This document shows positions 44,566 to 53,082 of a stretch of DNA of 64,000 nt, piece by piece. The stretch covers positions 147,309 to 211,308 of the forward strand of contig MFPR01000043.1 of the NCBI GenBank assembly GCA_001784175.1, read 5' to 3'. Source of the DNA: Candidatus Lindowbacteria bacterium RIFCSPLOWO2_12_FULL_62_27. Its GTDB lineage: Bacteria; Lindowbacteria; 2-12-FULL-62-27. The notes beneath the pieces were generated by a model. It did not search any database. It was given only the letters and a program-made list of their open reading frames with translations, and was not told the DNA's origin. Position numbers and translations under genes: made by a program. Each line of letters starts with the position of its first letter. The stretch's first letter is position 1.

Positions 44566-45734
44566 ACTCACTTCGATTGCTGACCGCGGGCGAATCGCAC
44601 GGCAAGGCGGTGGTGGCGATTCTCGAAGGAATGCCCGCGGGCGTTCCCATGGATGTGGCCCGCGTGAACGCGGAACTGAAAAAACGCCAGGGCGGACATG
44701 GCCGGGGCGGGCGGATGAAGATCGAAAAGGACGCCATCGGTATTCTGTCGGGCATCCGATTCGGCCGCACGCTGGGCAGCCCCATCGCGTTCGAGATCCG
44801 CAACCTCGACTACGCCAACTGGGAAACAAAAATGGCCGTCGAGGGCGCGCCGCCCAAAGGATACGAGCCTGTCACCCTCGCCCGGCCCGGACACGCGGAC
44901 CTCGCGGGCGTCCTGAAATTCGGACACGACGACATCCGCAACGTCATCGAGCGATCCAGCGCACGGGAAACCGCCGCGCGCACGGCCGCCGGGGCCATCG
45001 CCAAGGAACTCTTGCGCGCGTTCGACATCACATGGCTCGCGCACGTCACCCATCTCGGGCCGGTCGCGACCCGCGCGAGGAACTGGATCGACCCGCGCGT
45101 GCCGCCGGCGTTTCTGCGCGCGGTCGAATCGTCGCCCGTGCGGTGTGCCCACCGGTCCGCGTCGGGGAAAATGGTCGCGGCGATCGATGCGGCGCGGAAG
45201 CGGGGCGACACGCTGGGCGGCATCTATGAAGTTGTTTTTTTCAACGTCCCGCCCGGCCTCGGCAGTTGCATGCAGTGGGACCGGAAACTGGACGCGCGGC
45301 TGGCGTTCGGGATCCTCTCGATCCACGCGCAGAAAGGCATCGAGATCGGCGACGGCTTTTCGGGCGCGGTCCTGCCGGGCTCCCGGGTTCACGACGAGAT
45401 TTTTTATTCGAAGTCCGGGGGATTCCATCGCCGGACGAACCGCGCCGGCGGCATCGAGGGCGGGATGACCAACGGCTCGCCCGTGGTCGTCCGCGGCGCG
45501 ATGAAACCGATCTCGACTCTGCTCAAACCCCTCCGCAGCGTCGACCTCAAAACACGCCGCGCGACGATCAGCCGCTACGAACGGTCGGACGTGTGCGCGC
45601 TGCCGGCGGCGAGCGTGGTGGCGGAGGGCGTGGTGGCGTTCGTGCTGGCGGACGCCTTCCTGGAAAAATTCGCGGGCGACCATCTGAAAGACGTCGAGGC
45701 GGCCGTCGCGCATTTCAAACGGAGGATTCGCTGA
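44562..45734 (+). CDS. aroC: Chorismate synthase
   Basis: A 390-residue FMN-dependent enzyme turning EPSP into chorismate. LRLLTAGESHGKAVVAILEGMP starts the protein and RPGHADLAGVLKFGHDDIRN and ERSSARETAARTAAGAIAKE carry the conserved active-site residues. It overlaps the prepilin peptidase gene and lies 4 bp from aroQ. Confidence 0.96.
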   Translation: MNSLRLLTAGESHGKAVVAILEGMPAGVPMDVARVNAELKKRQGGHGRGGRMKIEKDAIGILSGIRFGRTLGSPIAFEIRNLDYANWETKMAVEGAPPKGYEPVTLARPGHADLAGVLKFGHDDIRNVIERSSARETAARTAAGAIAKELLRAFDITWLAHVTHLGPVATRARNWIDPRVPPAFLRAVESSPVRCAHRSASGKMVAAIDAARKRGDTLGGIYEVVFFNVPPGLGSCMQWDRKLDARLAFGILSIHAQKGIEIGDGFSGAVLPGSRVHDEIFYSKSGGFHRRTNRAGGIEGGMTNGSPVVVRGAMKPISTLLKPLRSVDLKTRRATISRYERSDVCALPAASVVAEGVVAFVLADAFLEKFAGDHLKDVEAAVAHFKRRIR

Positions 45735-45737
45735 CGT

Positions 45738-46217
45738 ATGGCCAAAGACAAATTCAAAATCCTGGTGATTCACGGCCCGAACCTGGACCGGCTCGGCAAA
45801 CGTGAAAAGAACGTCTACGGCGAAATGACGCTCGAGGAGTTGAACGCGGAAATCGCAGCCGTGGCCGGAAAGCTCGGCGTCAATGTTGAGACCTTCCAGA
45901 GCAACAAGGAGGGCGAGCTGGTCGCCAAAATCAATACGGCCGGCGAGGCCTTCGATTTTCTCGTCGTCAACCCCGGCGCCTACACCCACGTCTCCTATGC
46001 GATCCACGACGCCATCCGCGCGGCCGACCTGCCGGCCATCGAGGTCCATCTGTCGAACGTGGGCGCGCGGGAGCCGTTCCGGCGCGTGAGCGTCGTCGCG
46101 CCGGCCTGCATCGGGTCCATCGCCGGGTTCGGCGCGTTCTCGTATCTGATGGCCCTCGAAATGGCCATGTCGATGCTGGAGGCCGACACCGACTCGGAGG
46201 CGGCCGGTCGCGAGTGA
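45738..46217 (+). CDS. aroQ: Type II 3-dehydroquinate dehydratase
   Basis: A 159-residue dodecameric enzyme. ILVIHGPNLDRLGKRE, NVYGEMTLEEL (catalytic Tyr), VVNPGAYTHVSYAIHDAI and EVHLSNVGAREPFR match the family active site. The C-terminus is slightly longer than usual and acidic. It shares the operon with aroC. Confidence 0.93.
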   Translation: MAKDKFKILVIHGPNLDRLGKREKNVYGEMTLEELNAEIAAVAGKLGVNVETFQSNKEGELVAKINTAGEAFDFLVVNPGAYTHVSYAIHDAIRAADLPAIEVHLSNVGAREPFRRVSVVAPACIGSIAGFGAFSYLMALEMAMSMLEADTDSEAAGRE

Positions 46218-46221
46218 CTGC

Positions 46222-47292
46222 ATGACGAATCCGTCGAGCGCGTTTCAATCAAAATCCGACGCGGCCCTCTTCGTCGACCCGACCAGCCTGCGATACCTTA
46301 CCGGCCTGCGATTTTCCGCGGGCGCGGCGCTGGTGGGCAAATTCGGCAAGGCGCTCCTCGTGGACGGCCGGTATTATTTCAAGGCCCGGCGCGTTCTGTC
46401 TCGCGGCTGGAACGTGCTGAAACTCGCGCCCGGCGCCGCCGAACTTGTGCGGCACATACGGAATCTCGGCGTCCGGCAGGTGTACGTCGACACCGAATCC
46501 ATATCGGCCGCGCGGTACCGCAAACTCGTCGAGTCGGCCGACGGCCTCGCCGTTGCCGGCGCCGAGGGACTGTCGGACCGGATCCGCGCGGTCAAGCGGC
46601 CGGAGGAAATCCGGGCCATCCGCGACGCCGTGCGCCTCACCGACGATCTCTGGTCCCGCGTCCGCACGCACATCCGGGTCGGCATGACCGAACGCGAGCT
46701 TCGCGCGTTCATCATCGAACAGGCGATCCGGATGGGCGCGGAGGAGATGTCCTTCGAGCCGATCGTGGTGAGCGGCCCGGCGACGGCGGAACCGCACGCC
46801 GAAGCGGGCGACCGGCCGATCCGGGGCGACGAGCCGCTCATGGTCGACATGGGCGTCCGGCTCAACGGGTACTGCTCCGATTTCACGCGCACGCCCTTCC
46901 TCCTGCGCCGCCGGGCCGCGCCGCCCGCATGGTTTGTCCGGTTTTACCGCGAGGTGCTGGCGATTCAAAATCTGGCGTATCGTTTGATCGCGGGCGGCGA
47001 ACGGGCGCCCGGCGCGGTCGCAAAAAAAATATCCGCACGGCTTCAAAAAAGGCGTCTTAAGACTTATTATCTCCACAGCCTGGGCCACGGGGTCGGCTTG
47101 AAAATTCACGAGGAGCCTTACCTCACGGAAAAGGGCCGGACGCTGGAAAACGGAATGGTCTTCACCGTCGAGCCCGGGCTCTACCGCGCCGGTTCCGGCG
47201 GGGTTCGCATTGAGGACATGGCGTGCCTCCTGCAGGGCCGGCTCGACGTTCTGACCCGGAGCACAAAGGAAATGGTTTGGAGGATATCCTGA
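46222..47292 (+). CDS. M24 family aminopeptidase P-type
   Basis: A 356-residue protein of the Xaa-Pro aminopeptidase/prolidase family. Metal ligands are visible in VDMGVRLNGYCSDFTR, SLGHGVGLKIHEEP, FTVEPGLYRAG and VRIEDMACLL. The N-terminal domain (about 1-115) is the creatinase-like part. The TGA stop overlaps the ATG of efp. PepP-efp-accBC is a common order, often linked to proline-containing proteins. Confidence 0.93.
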   Translation: MTNPSSAFQSKSDAALFVDPTSLRYLTGLRFSAGAALVGKFGKALLVDGRYYFKARRVLSRGWNVLKLAPGAAELVRHIRNLGVRQVYVDTESISAARYRKLVESADGLAVAGAEGLSDRIRAVKRPEEIRAIRDAVRLTDDLWSRVRTHIRVGMTERELRAFIIEQAIRMGAEEMSFEPIVVSGPATAEPHAEAGDRPIRGDEPLMVDMGVRLNGYCSDFTRTPFLLRRRAAPPAWFVRFYREVLAIQNLAYRLIAGGERAPGAVAKKISARLQKRRLKTYYLHSLGHGVGLKIHEEPYLTEKGRTLENGMVFTVEPGLYRAGSGGVRIEDMACLLQGRLDVLTRSTKEMVWRIS

Positions 47293-47855
47293 TGGCGCAA
47301 ATTGGTCCCAACGAATTCAAGAACGGCATTACTATTCAGTACGAGCACCGCCTCTGCACGATCCTGGAGTTTCAGCACGTCAAAATGCAGATGCGGGCGC
47401 CGACGATCAAGACCCGCCTGCGCGACATCAAGACCGGCCAGGTCCTCGAAATCAATTTCCGGCAGGGAGACAAGTTCGAGCAGGTCTACATGGAGACACG
47501 CAAAATGCAGTTCATGTACGCGACGGACGACTCGCTCGTGTTTCTCGATCTCAAGGATTACGAGGAGAAGAACGTCCCGAAGACGCTGGCGGGGGAAGCG
47601 GCGAACTTCATTCCGGAAAGCGCCGAAATCTCCGTGAATTTCCTTGAAGGCAATCCCCTCACCGTGGAACTGCCGGCCGCGATGACGCTCACCATCAAGG
47701 CCTCCGAGGCCGGCGTCAAGGGCGACCGGGTGAGCGGCGCGACGAAACTGGCGACGCTCGAAACCGGCCACCAGCTCCAGGTCCCCGTCTTCATCCAGCC
47801 CGGCGACCGCATCCGCGTCGACACCCGGTCGGGAGAGTACATCGGCAAGGAATGA
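47292..47855 (+). CDS. efp: Elongation factor P with non-canonical tip loop
   Basis: A 187-residue EF-P, full length with all three beta-barrels, that should help ribosomes pass proline stretches. The usual PGKGG tip is replaced: residues 28-42 read QHVKMQMRAPTIKTR, so positions 32-35 are M-Q-M-R and the position equivalent to Lys34 of E. coli is Met. The start TGATG overlaps pepP. The gene is followed by accB by ATGA. Confidence 0.93.
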   Translation: MAQIGPNEFKNGITIQYEHRLCTILEFQHVKMQMRAPTIKTRLRDIKTGQVLEINFRQGDKFEQVYMETRKMQFMYATDDSLVFLDLKDYEEKNVPKTLAGEAANFIPESAEISVNFLEGNPLTVELPAAMTLTIKASEAGVKGDRVSGATKLATLETGHQLQVPVFIQPGDRIRVDTRSGEYIGKE

Positions 47856-48274
47856 AACTCTCCGACGTTCGTGACCTCCTCGACACCGCCCTCGATATTC
47901 TGGGCGACTCGGCCGGTCGCGTGGAACTTGCGGACGGCCGCCGCCGTGTGCGGATCGGCCGGGTCAGCGCCTCCGGCGCCCCAAGTGCCGACGCCGTCTC
48001 CGGTCCCGAGGGAATGCGCGCGCCGCCGGAAGGCATCACCATCCGCGCGCCGGCCATTGGCGTGATCAGCCTGCGGGACAACCGCACCGACCGGCCGCTC
48101 GTCGAGCTTGGTCAGACGGTCACGCAGGGCCAGACGCTGGCGTTCATCAGTTCGATGGAGATCACGACCAAGGTGACGGCGCCGGCGGCGGGCGTGGTGG
48201 AGGAAGTTCTGGTGGATGACGGCGACGGCGTCGAATTCAACGCGCCCCTGTTGAAAATCATCCCGAGTGTTTAA
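47852..48274 (+). CDS. accB: Biotin carboxyl carrier protein lacking the biotin lysine
   Basis: A 140-residue BCCP-like protein. The C-terminal half (from about ITIRAPAIGVI) has the biotinyl fold, including a thumb-like insert. The biotin site, normally AMKM, reads SSMEI: codon GAG at 48158-48160 puts Glu103 in place of the lysine. The linker (residues about 36-50) contains codons from a palindromic element (47959-47990). Flanked by efp and accC in normal order, so loss of carrier function is surprising unless a second BCCP exists. Confidence 0.8.
   Translation: MKLSDVRDLLDTALDILGDSAGRVELADGRRRVRIGRVSASGAPSADAVSGPEGMRAPPEGITIRAPAIGVISLRDNRTDRPLVELGQTVTQGQTLAFISSMEITTKVTAPAAGVVEEVLVDDGDGVEFNAPLLKIIPSV
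47959..47990. repeat. Palindromic element copy inside accB
   Basis: These 32 nt are identical to 22921-22952, and the element is read in another frame. The hairpin part after 47990 is degraded. Confidence 0.85.
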
Positions 48275-49649
48275 CAAGATCCTCATCGCCAACCGCGGCG
48301 AAATCGCGCTGCGGGTCATCCGCGCCTGCCAGGAACTCGGCGTTTCGACGGTGGCCGTCCATTCGACCGCCGACGCCGACACCGTGCCCGTCTCGGTGGC
48401 CGACGAGAGTGTCTGCATCGGGCCGCCGCAGGTCACCAAAAGCTACTTGAACATGCACGCCATCCTGACCGCCGCAAAACTCACGGGCGCCGAGGCGATC
48501 CATCCCGGATACGGATTCCTCGCCGAAAACGAAACCTTCGCGCGGCTCGTCCGAAACAGCGGGCTCGTCTTCATCGGACCCAGCGCCGACCATATCGCGC
48601 GGATGGGCCAGAAGGCGGAGGCGCGAAAAACGATGAAGGAGGCCGGACTGCCGATCCTGCCGGGCAGCGCCGACATGGTAAAGGACGGGGACGAGGCGAA
48701 ACGGATCGCGGCCGACATCGGATATCCGGTCCTGCTGAAAGCCGCCTACGGCGGCGGCGGCCGCGGGATGCGCGTGGTCGCGAAGGAGGAGGACCTCGGC
48801 CCGGCCTTCGCGCAGGCGGCGGCCGAAGCGATGAACGCGTTCGGGGACGGCAGTCTCTACTTGGAGAAATTCATCGAGCGGCCCCATCACATCGAAATCC
48901 AGATATTGGCCGACCAGCGCGGCGGGGTCGTGCATCTCGGCGAGCGCGAGTGTTCCATCCAGCGGCGGCACCAGAAGCTGATCGAGGAGTCGCCGTCGCC
49001 CTTTCTGGCCCGCGACCGCGCCCTGCAGATATGCGAAACGGTCCGGCAGGCCATCGCGCGGATCGGATACGAGGGCGCGGGCACGGTGGAATTGATCGTG
49101 GACGAGAACCGCCGGTTTTATTTCATGGAAATGAACACGCGCCTCCAGGTCGAGCATCCCATCACCGAGGAAATCACCGGGATCGACATCGTCAAGGAAC
49201 AAATCCGCATCGCGTCCGGTCAGCCCCTCCGGTTCCGGCAGGACGACGTGACCTTCCGTGGTCATTCCATCGAGTGCCGGGCCCTCGCGGAGGACGCAAC
49301 GCTCGATTTCCGGCCCTGCACCGGGACCATCCAGAACCTGCATTTCGGGCTGGGACCCGGTATCCGCGTCGAAACGCACATCTATTCCGGATACCAGATC
49401 CCCGCCACCTACGACTCGCTCCTTGCCAAATTCATCAGCTGGGGGCTCACCCGCGCCGAATCGATCTCACGCATGCGCCGCGCCATCCGCGAAACCGTGA
49501 TCGAAGGTCTTCCCACCACGCTCCCGTGGCACTCCCAGGTCCTCGTCGAACCCGATTTCGTCCGCGGCACCTACACCACCCACTACGTAGCCGAACACCG
49601 CCGCCTGCAGGACCCCGCGCCGGCCACCGGCGCCGGCTCAGGCTCTTAA
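48267..49649 (+). CDS. accC: Biotin carboxylase
   Basis: A 460-residue ATP-grasp enzyme, the carboxylase subunit of acetyl-CoA carboxylase. The glycine loop AAYGGGGRGMRVV, the metal site ERECSIQRRHQKLIEESPS, and MEMNTRLQVEHPITE with its catalytic Arg are intact. GTG at 48267 overlaps the accB stop. Its end overlaps a convergent ACT gene by 12 bp. No carboxyltransferase subunits are in the window. Confidence 0.96.
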   Translation: MFNKILIANRGEIALRVIRACQELGVSTVAVHSTADADTVPVSVADESVCIGPPQVTKSYLNMHAILTAAKLTGAEAIHPGYGFLAENETFARLVRNSGLVFIGPSADHIARMGQKAEARKTMKEAGLPILPGSADMVKDGDEAKRIAADIGYPVLLKAAYGGGGRGMRVVAKEEDLGPAFAQAAAEAMNAFGDGSLYLEKFIERPHHIEIQILADQRGGVVHLGERECSIQRRHQKLIEESPSPFLARDRALQICETVRQAIARIGYEGAGTVELIVDENRRFYFMEMNTRLQVEHPITEEITGIDIVKEQIRIASGQPLRFRQDDVTFRGHSIECRALAEDATLDFRPCTGTIQNLHFGLGPGIRVETHIYSGYQIPATYDSLLAKFISWGLTRAESISRMRRAIRETVIEGLPTTLPWHSQVLVEPDFVRGTYTTHYVAEHRRLQDPAPATGAGSGS

Positions 49650-50030
49650 TACTTTCAGCGCGCGCTTGATGTCCGATACGCGGATGATCAGAACGCCCTT
49701 TTTCTCCCGGAGGCCCACCGTACCGTAGGCGTACTCGATATTGATCCGCGCGCGGGACAGCCGTTCGGCCAGGTCCTCCAGGGCGCCCCGGCGGTTCGAA
49801 AGTTCCAGCACCAGGACCTCGGATTCGACGACCAACTGGCCGGCCGATTCCAGAATGTCCATGGCCTTGTCGGGGTTCGACACCATCAGCCGAACGACCG
49901 CGTGATCGACCGTGTCCGAAACGGTCATGCCGAGGATGTCAATCTCGTGGTCGGCCAGATCGGACGACAGCTTGGCCAGCACCCCCGGCGCGTTCTTTAA
50001 AAAGACGGAAAGCTGCTTGCGGACTTGCAT
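49638..50030 (-). CDS. Tandem ACT-domain protein
   Basis: A 130-residue protein with two ACT domains (about 4-65 and 70-125): LSVFLKNAPGVLAKLSSDL, then LSNRRGALEDLAERLS. Stand-alone ACT pairs bind amino acids and often regulate acetate or amino acid metabolism. A clear AAAGAGGTGA site precedes the ATG. It follows the GmhB/DJ-1 gene by 18 bp on the minus strand. Confidence 0.85.
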   Translation of the reverse strand: MQVRKQLSVFLKNAPGVLAKLSSDLADHEIDILGMTVSDTVDHAVVRLMVSNPDKAMDILESAGQLVVESEVLVLELSNRRGALEDLAERLSRARINIEYAYGTVGLREKKGVLIIRVSDIKRALKVLRA

Positions 50031-50048
50031 GACAAAGTCACCTCTTTC

Positions 50049-51188
50049 TTATGAAGTAGTTTCGGCCCGCGCGGCGACGGTCCTCTCAATTTCTTTTTCT
50101 CCCAGAAGCGCCGCGCGGATCGCGTCGGCGAACCCTACGGCGTCCCGCGGCCCGGCCGCCGTCACGATCGCACCGTCCCGCGCGACCGGATGCGCCGAAA
50201 TGCGCGCGCCCATCTTTCGGAGGTTCGACAGTTCTGTGTGCCAGGCCACGGCGGTTTTTCGGGACAAAAGATACGCGTTGGCGAGGATCGAAGGCGCTAC
50301 GCAGATCGCCGCGACCACACGTTTTGATTCGTAGGCCCTTCGCGCCAGCGCCTGGCATCGCTTGCACCCCGCCAGCGCCCTCGCGCCCTCCCCGCCGATG
50401 AAGACGACCGCGTCGAACTCGTCCCCCGCATCCGCGTGCGTCACGTCCGGCCGGATTCGCAGGCCCTGCGCGCCCACGCATTCCTCGCGCGACGGCCCCG
50501 CCACCGCGATGTCGGCGCCCCAGCCTTCCAGACGGAGGCGCGGCGCCAGATATTCGCGCTCCTGAAAATCGCGGCCGGCAAGAACAAAAAGAATCTTCTT
50601 TCCACCCAGCGGCATGTCGCCGACCTGCCGGCAAATCCAGACGACGGCGGCCGCCGCATCGTCCCCGACGAAGTCCGGCGCCGGGCCGCCCGCCGCCCGC
50701 TCCGTCTCCGCGCCCTTGCCGGTCCGGACCAGGACGGCTTTCGCGCCGATGTTTCGCGCCGCCTGCAGGTCTTCCGGGCGGTCGCCCACCACAAAACTGT
50801 CTTTGAGCGAAAGTTGATATCGCAGGGCGGCCTGCTCGAAAAGTTGCGTGCTGGGTTTTCGCTCCGCCGCGCCGCGCCGGTGTTCCGGCCGGGCCGAGGC
50901 GGGAAAATGGGGCGCATAAAAAACGGCGTCAAGGTCCGCGTCCTGTTCCTGCAGAACGCGCTTCATGTGATTGTGCGCGCGGAGCAAGTCCATCTCGCTG
51001 AGAACTCCCCGGCCGACACCCGCCTGGTTGGTGACGACGATCCGGCGCAGGCCCCGCTCTTTGAGGAGCGCCAGCGCCTCCGGCACGCCCTTGTAGAAGA
51101 CGACCTGGTCAGGGTCCGAGATGTACTCGGCCTGCGGAACGAGCAGCGTCCCGTCGCGGTCGAAAAAAACGGCCCGCCTATGAATCAT
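50049..51188 (-). CDS. GmhB-like HAD phosphatase fused to DJ-1/PfpI domain
   Basis: A 379-residue fusion. Residues 1-185 are HisB-N/GmhB-like: AVFFDRDGTL has the two Asp residues, VVTNQAGVGRG and VVGDRPEDLQAARN follow. The zinc cysteines of classic GmhB (CxH...C...C) are absent around APHFPASARPEHRRG. Residues 200-375 are a DJ-1/PfpI domain with the Cys elbow AAICVAPSIL. The fusion is rare to me. It lies next to ElbB, another DJ-1 family gene. Confidence 0.8.
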   Translation of the reverse strand: MIHRRAVFFDRDGTLLVPQAEYISDPDQVVFYKGVPEALALLKERGLRRIVVTNQAGVGRGVLSEMDLLRAHNHMKRVLQEQDADLDAVFYAPHFPASARPEHRRGAAERKPSTQLFEQAALRYQLSLKDSFVVGDRPEDLQAARNIGAKAVLVRTGKGAETERAAGGPAPDFVGDDAAAAVVWICRQVGDMPLGGKKILFVLAGRDFQEREYLAPRLRLEGWGADIAVAGPSREECVGAQGLRIRPDVTHADAGDEFDAVVFIGGEGARALAGCKRCQALARRAYESKRVVAAICVAPSILANAYLLSRKTAVAWHTELSNLRKMGARISAHPVARDGAIVTAAGPRDAVGFADAIRAALLGEKEIERTVAARAETTS

Positions 51189-51223
51189 GCGCTACACGCG
51201 TCCCCGCCGCGCGGGGAATTCGC

Positions 51224-52093
51224 TCAAGCCCGCACCGCTCTCCTTCTCGGGCCTGGCCGCGACGCCCGGCCGCGCGTTCGGCCGGTCTGCCGGTCGCTGC
51301 GCGCGATGGCGGCGACGGCCGAATCGGCCGGCTGCGCCCGGCGCGATCGCGCGACCATGCGCGACACGGCCGAGTCCGACCGCTGGGCAATCCGTCCGGC
51401 CCCGGCGAGGCTTGCCGTCGACGAATCGGCCTGCCGCCGCCCGGCGCGCCGGAGGATCGCCTGAACCAGCCGGTCGATCCCGTCCGCCGCCTCGCTGATT
51501 CGCCCGGCCAGCATGTAGGCGGGCGTGGACACGAGGAGGAGCGACTCGTCGATGACGATCTCGTCCACCTGCGCCTTTTCATGCCGCGCGCCCATGCGCG
51601 CGAGGGTCTGGGCGGTGCCTTCGTCCATCCCGATGGTCAACCGCGGTTTTTCCGCCGCGAACGTTTTGGCGATGACGGCCGGCGCGATGCAGACGGCGCC
51701 GATCGGCTTTTTCGCGTCGAACATCTCCCGCAACAGCCGGTAGACTTCGCCGTCGATCCAGCACCGGTCGCCGTTCCACACAAAGTTCGACAGGTTCTTC
51801 ACCGCGCCGTACCCGCCGGGCAGAATGACCGCATCGAGGTCCGACGCGCGGACCTCGCGGATGTCGCGAATCTGGCCGCGCGCGATGCGCGCCGATTCGA
51901 CCAGGACGTTCCGGGTCTCGTGCGAGACCTGGGCCGTGAGATGATTGATGACTTCGCTCTGATTCTTGTTCGGCGCCATGCACACGGCCTGGGCGCCGGC
52001 CCGGTCGAGCGCGAGGAGCGTCAGGACCGATTCATGGATTTCGGAGCCGTCGAAGACTCCACAGCCGCTAAGGACCACGCCTACGCGTAACAT
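51224..52093 (-). CDS. elbB: ElbB-like DJ-1 family glyoxalase with C-terminal extension
   Basis: A 289-residue protein. Residues 1-215 match ElbB: VGVVLSGCGVFDGSEIHE, PGGYGAVKNLSNFV and GAVCIAPAVIAKTF with the nucleophile Cys. ElbB is normally about 217 residues, but here a further 70 residues rich in Arg and Ala (ARSRRAQPADSAVAAIARSD) follow. This tail may be a read-through or a basic extension. It overlaps the end of the CobW-type gene by 26 bp. Confidence 0.8.
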   Translation of the reverse strand: MLRVGVVLSGCGVFDGSEIHESVLTLLALDRAGAQAVCMAPNKNQSEVINHLTAQVSHETRNVLVESARIARGQIRDIREVRASDLDAVILPGGYGAVKNLSNFVWNGDRCWIDGEVYRLLREMFDAKKPIGAVCIAPAVIAKTFAAEKPRLTIGMDEGTAQTLARMGARHEKAQVDEIVIDESLLLVSTPAYMLAGRISEAADGIDRLVQAILRRAGRRQADSSTASLAGAGRIAQRSDSAVSRMVARSRRAQPADSAVAAIARSDRQTGRTRGRASRPGPRRRAVRA

Positions 52094-53039
52094 GTGACAA
52101 CACCTCCACGAGTTTTTTGTATTTCTTCAAGATGGCGGATCGATCTATATCCACTCCAATGAAAACCAAAACGTTGTTCCGGCGCCGCGCCTGTTCCTCC
52201 AGGTCCCACACGCCGGTCGAGTACTGCAAGAGCCACGTTTTTCCTTCCATATTCACGTAGCCCTTGACCCGGAACACCCCGTGGGGCAGGGCCTTCAAAA
52301 ATCCGACCAGTCTCTCCCGGTTGAGAGACTCCCGTCGGTCGGACTGGATCACAAACGACACGAACGGATCGGCGTGCGGACGCGCCGCCTGGTCGGCGAT
52401 CTCGCGCTTGCGCGCGGCCACGTCGAGGTCGATCGGCCGCAGCAGCCGCTCGAACCGGCCGCGGCAGTATTCGGTGCGGTAAATGAATACGCGCGGGTTG
52501 ATCTCCCGGATCGCCTTCTCGATCGCCGGCAGCTCCCGCGGTTTCACAAGATCGCATTTGTTGAGAAGCACCACGTCCGCGGTCTTGATCTGGCACACGT
52601 AGTTGTACGCGAACTCCTTCATCAGCCCGAAAAACGCGCGGGCGTCCACCGTACAGATCACCGGCTCGACCGCCGTGCGTTCCTTGAGCGGCGGAATTTC
52701 GTAAAAGGCCTGCAGGATCCGCCCGGGCTCGGCGATGCCCGTCGATTCGATGAGGAGCCGTTTGGGTTTGTATTTTCGGAGCAGCGCCTCCGTCTCCTGG
52801 ACGAAATCGCCCCGAATCTCGCAGCAGATGCAGCCGTTCGTCAGTTCCAGCGTGTTCAGGCCGCGGCGCTTGATCAGGCCGCCGTCGATGCCGACTTCGC
52901 CCAGCTCGTTCACCAGGACCGCCACCTTGCCGTCAAAGAGTTTGCCCTCGAGCGCGTTTCGGAGGAACGTGGTTTTGCCGGAACCGAGAAAGCCGGTCAC
53001 GAGGTGGACCAGAGCGGGCTTGACCGGTTGTCGCGCCAT
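52068..53039 (-). CDS. CobW/G3E family GTPase (metal chaperone type)
   Basis: A 323-residue GTPase. Walker A is TGFLGSGKTTFLRN, the CxCC metal site is NGCICCEIRGD, and VLLNKCDLVKP is the G4 motif. The C-terminal CobW domain follows. Members insert or supply Zn or Co, or act in hydrolase maturation. The neighbour dihydropyrimidinase is a metallohydrolase, so metal delivery to it is a tempting guess. The ATG at 53039 is preferred over the GTG three bases upstream. Confidence 0.88.
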   Translation of the reverse strand: MARQPVKPALVHLVTGFLGSGKTTFLRNALEGKLFDGKVAVLVNELGEVGIDGGLIKRRGLNTLELTNGCICCEIRGDFVQETEALLRKYKPKRLLIESTGIAEPGRILQAFYEIPPLKERTAVEPVICTVDARAFFGLMKEFAYNYVCQIKTADVVLLNKCDLVKPRELPAIEKAIREINPRVFIYRTEYCRGRFERLLRPIDLDVAARKREIADQAARPHADPFVSFVIQSDRRESLNRERLVGFLKALPHGVFRVKGYVNMEGKTWLLQYSTGVWDLEEQARRRNNVLVFIGVDIDRSAILKKYKKLVEVLSHVTRRRGP

Positions 53040-53082
53040 CACCCCTCACGCCCCCCTCTCCCACGCCGCCTTCCGCCGGCCG

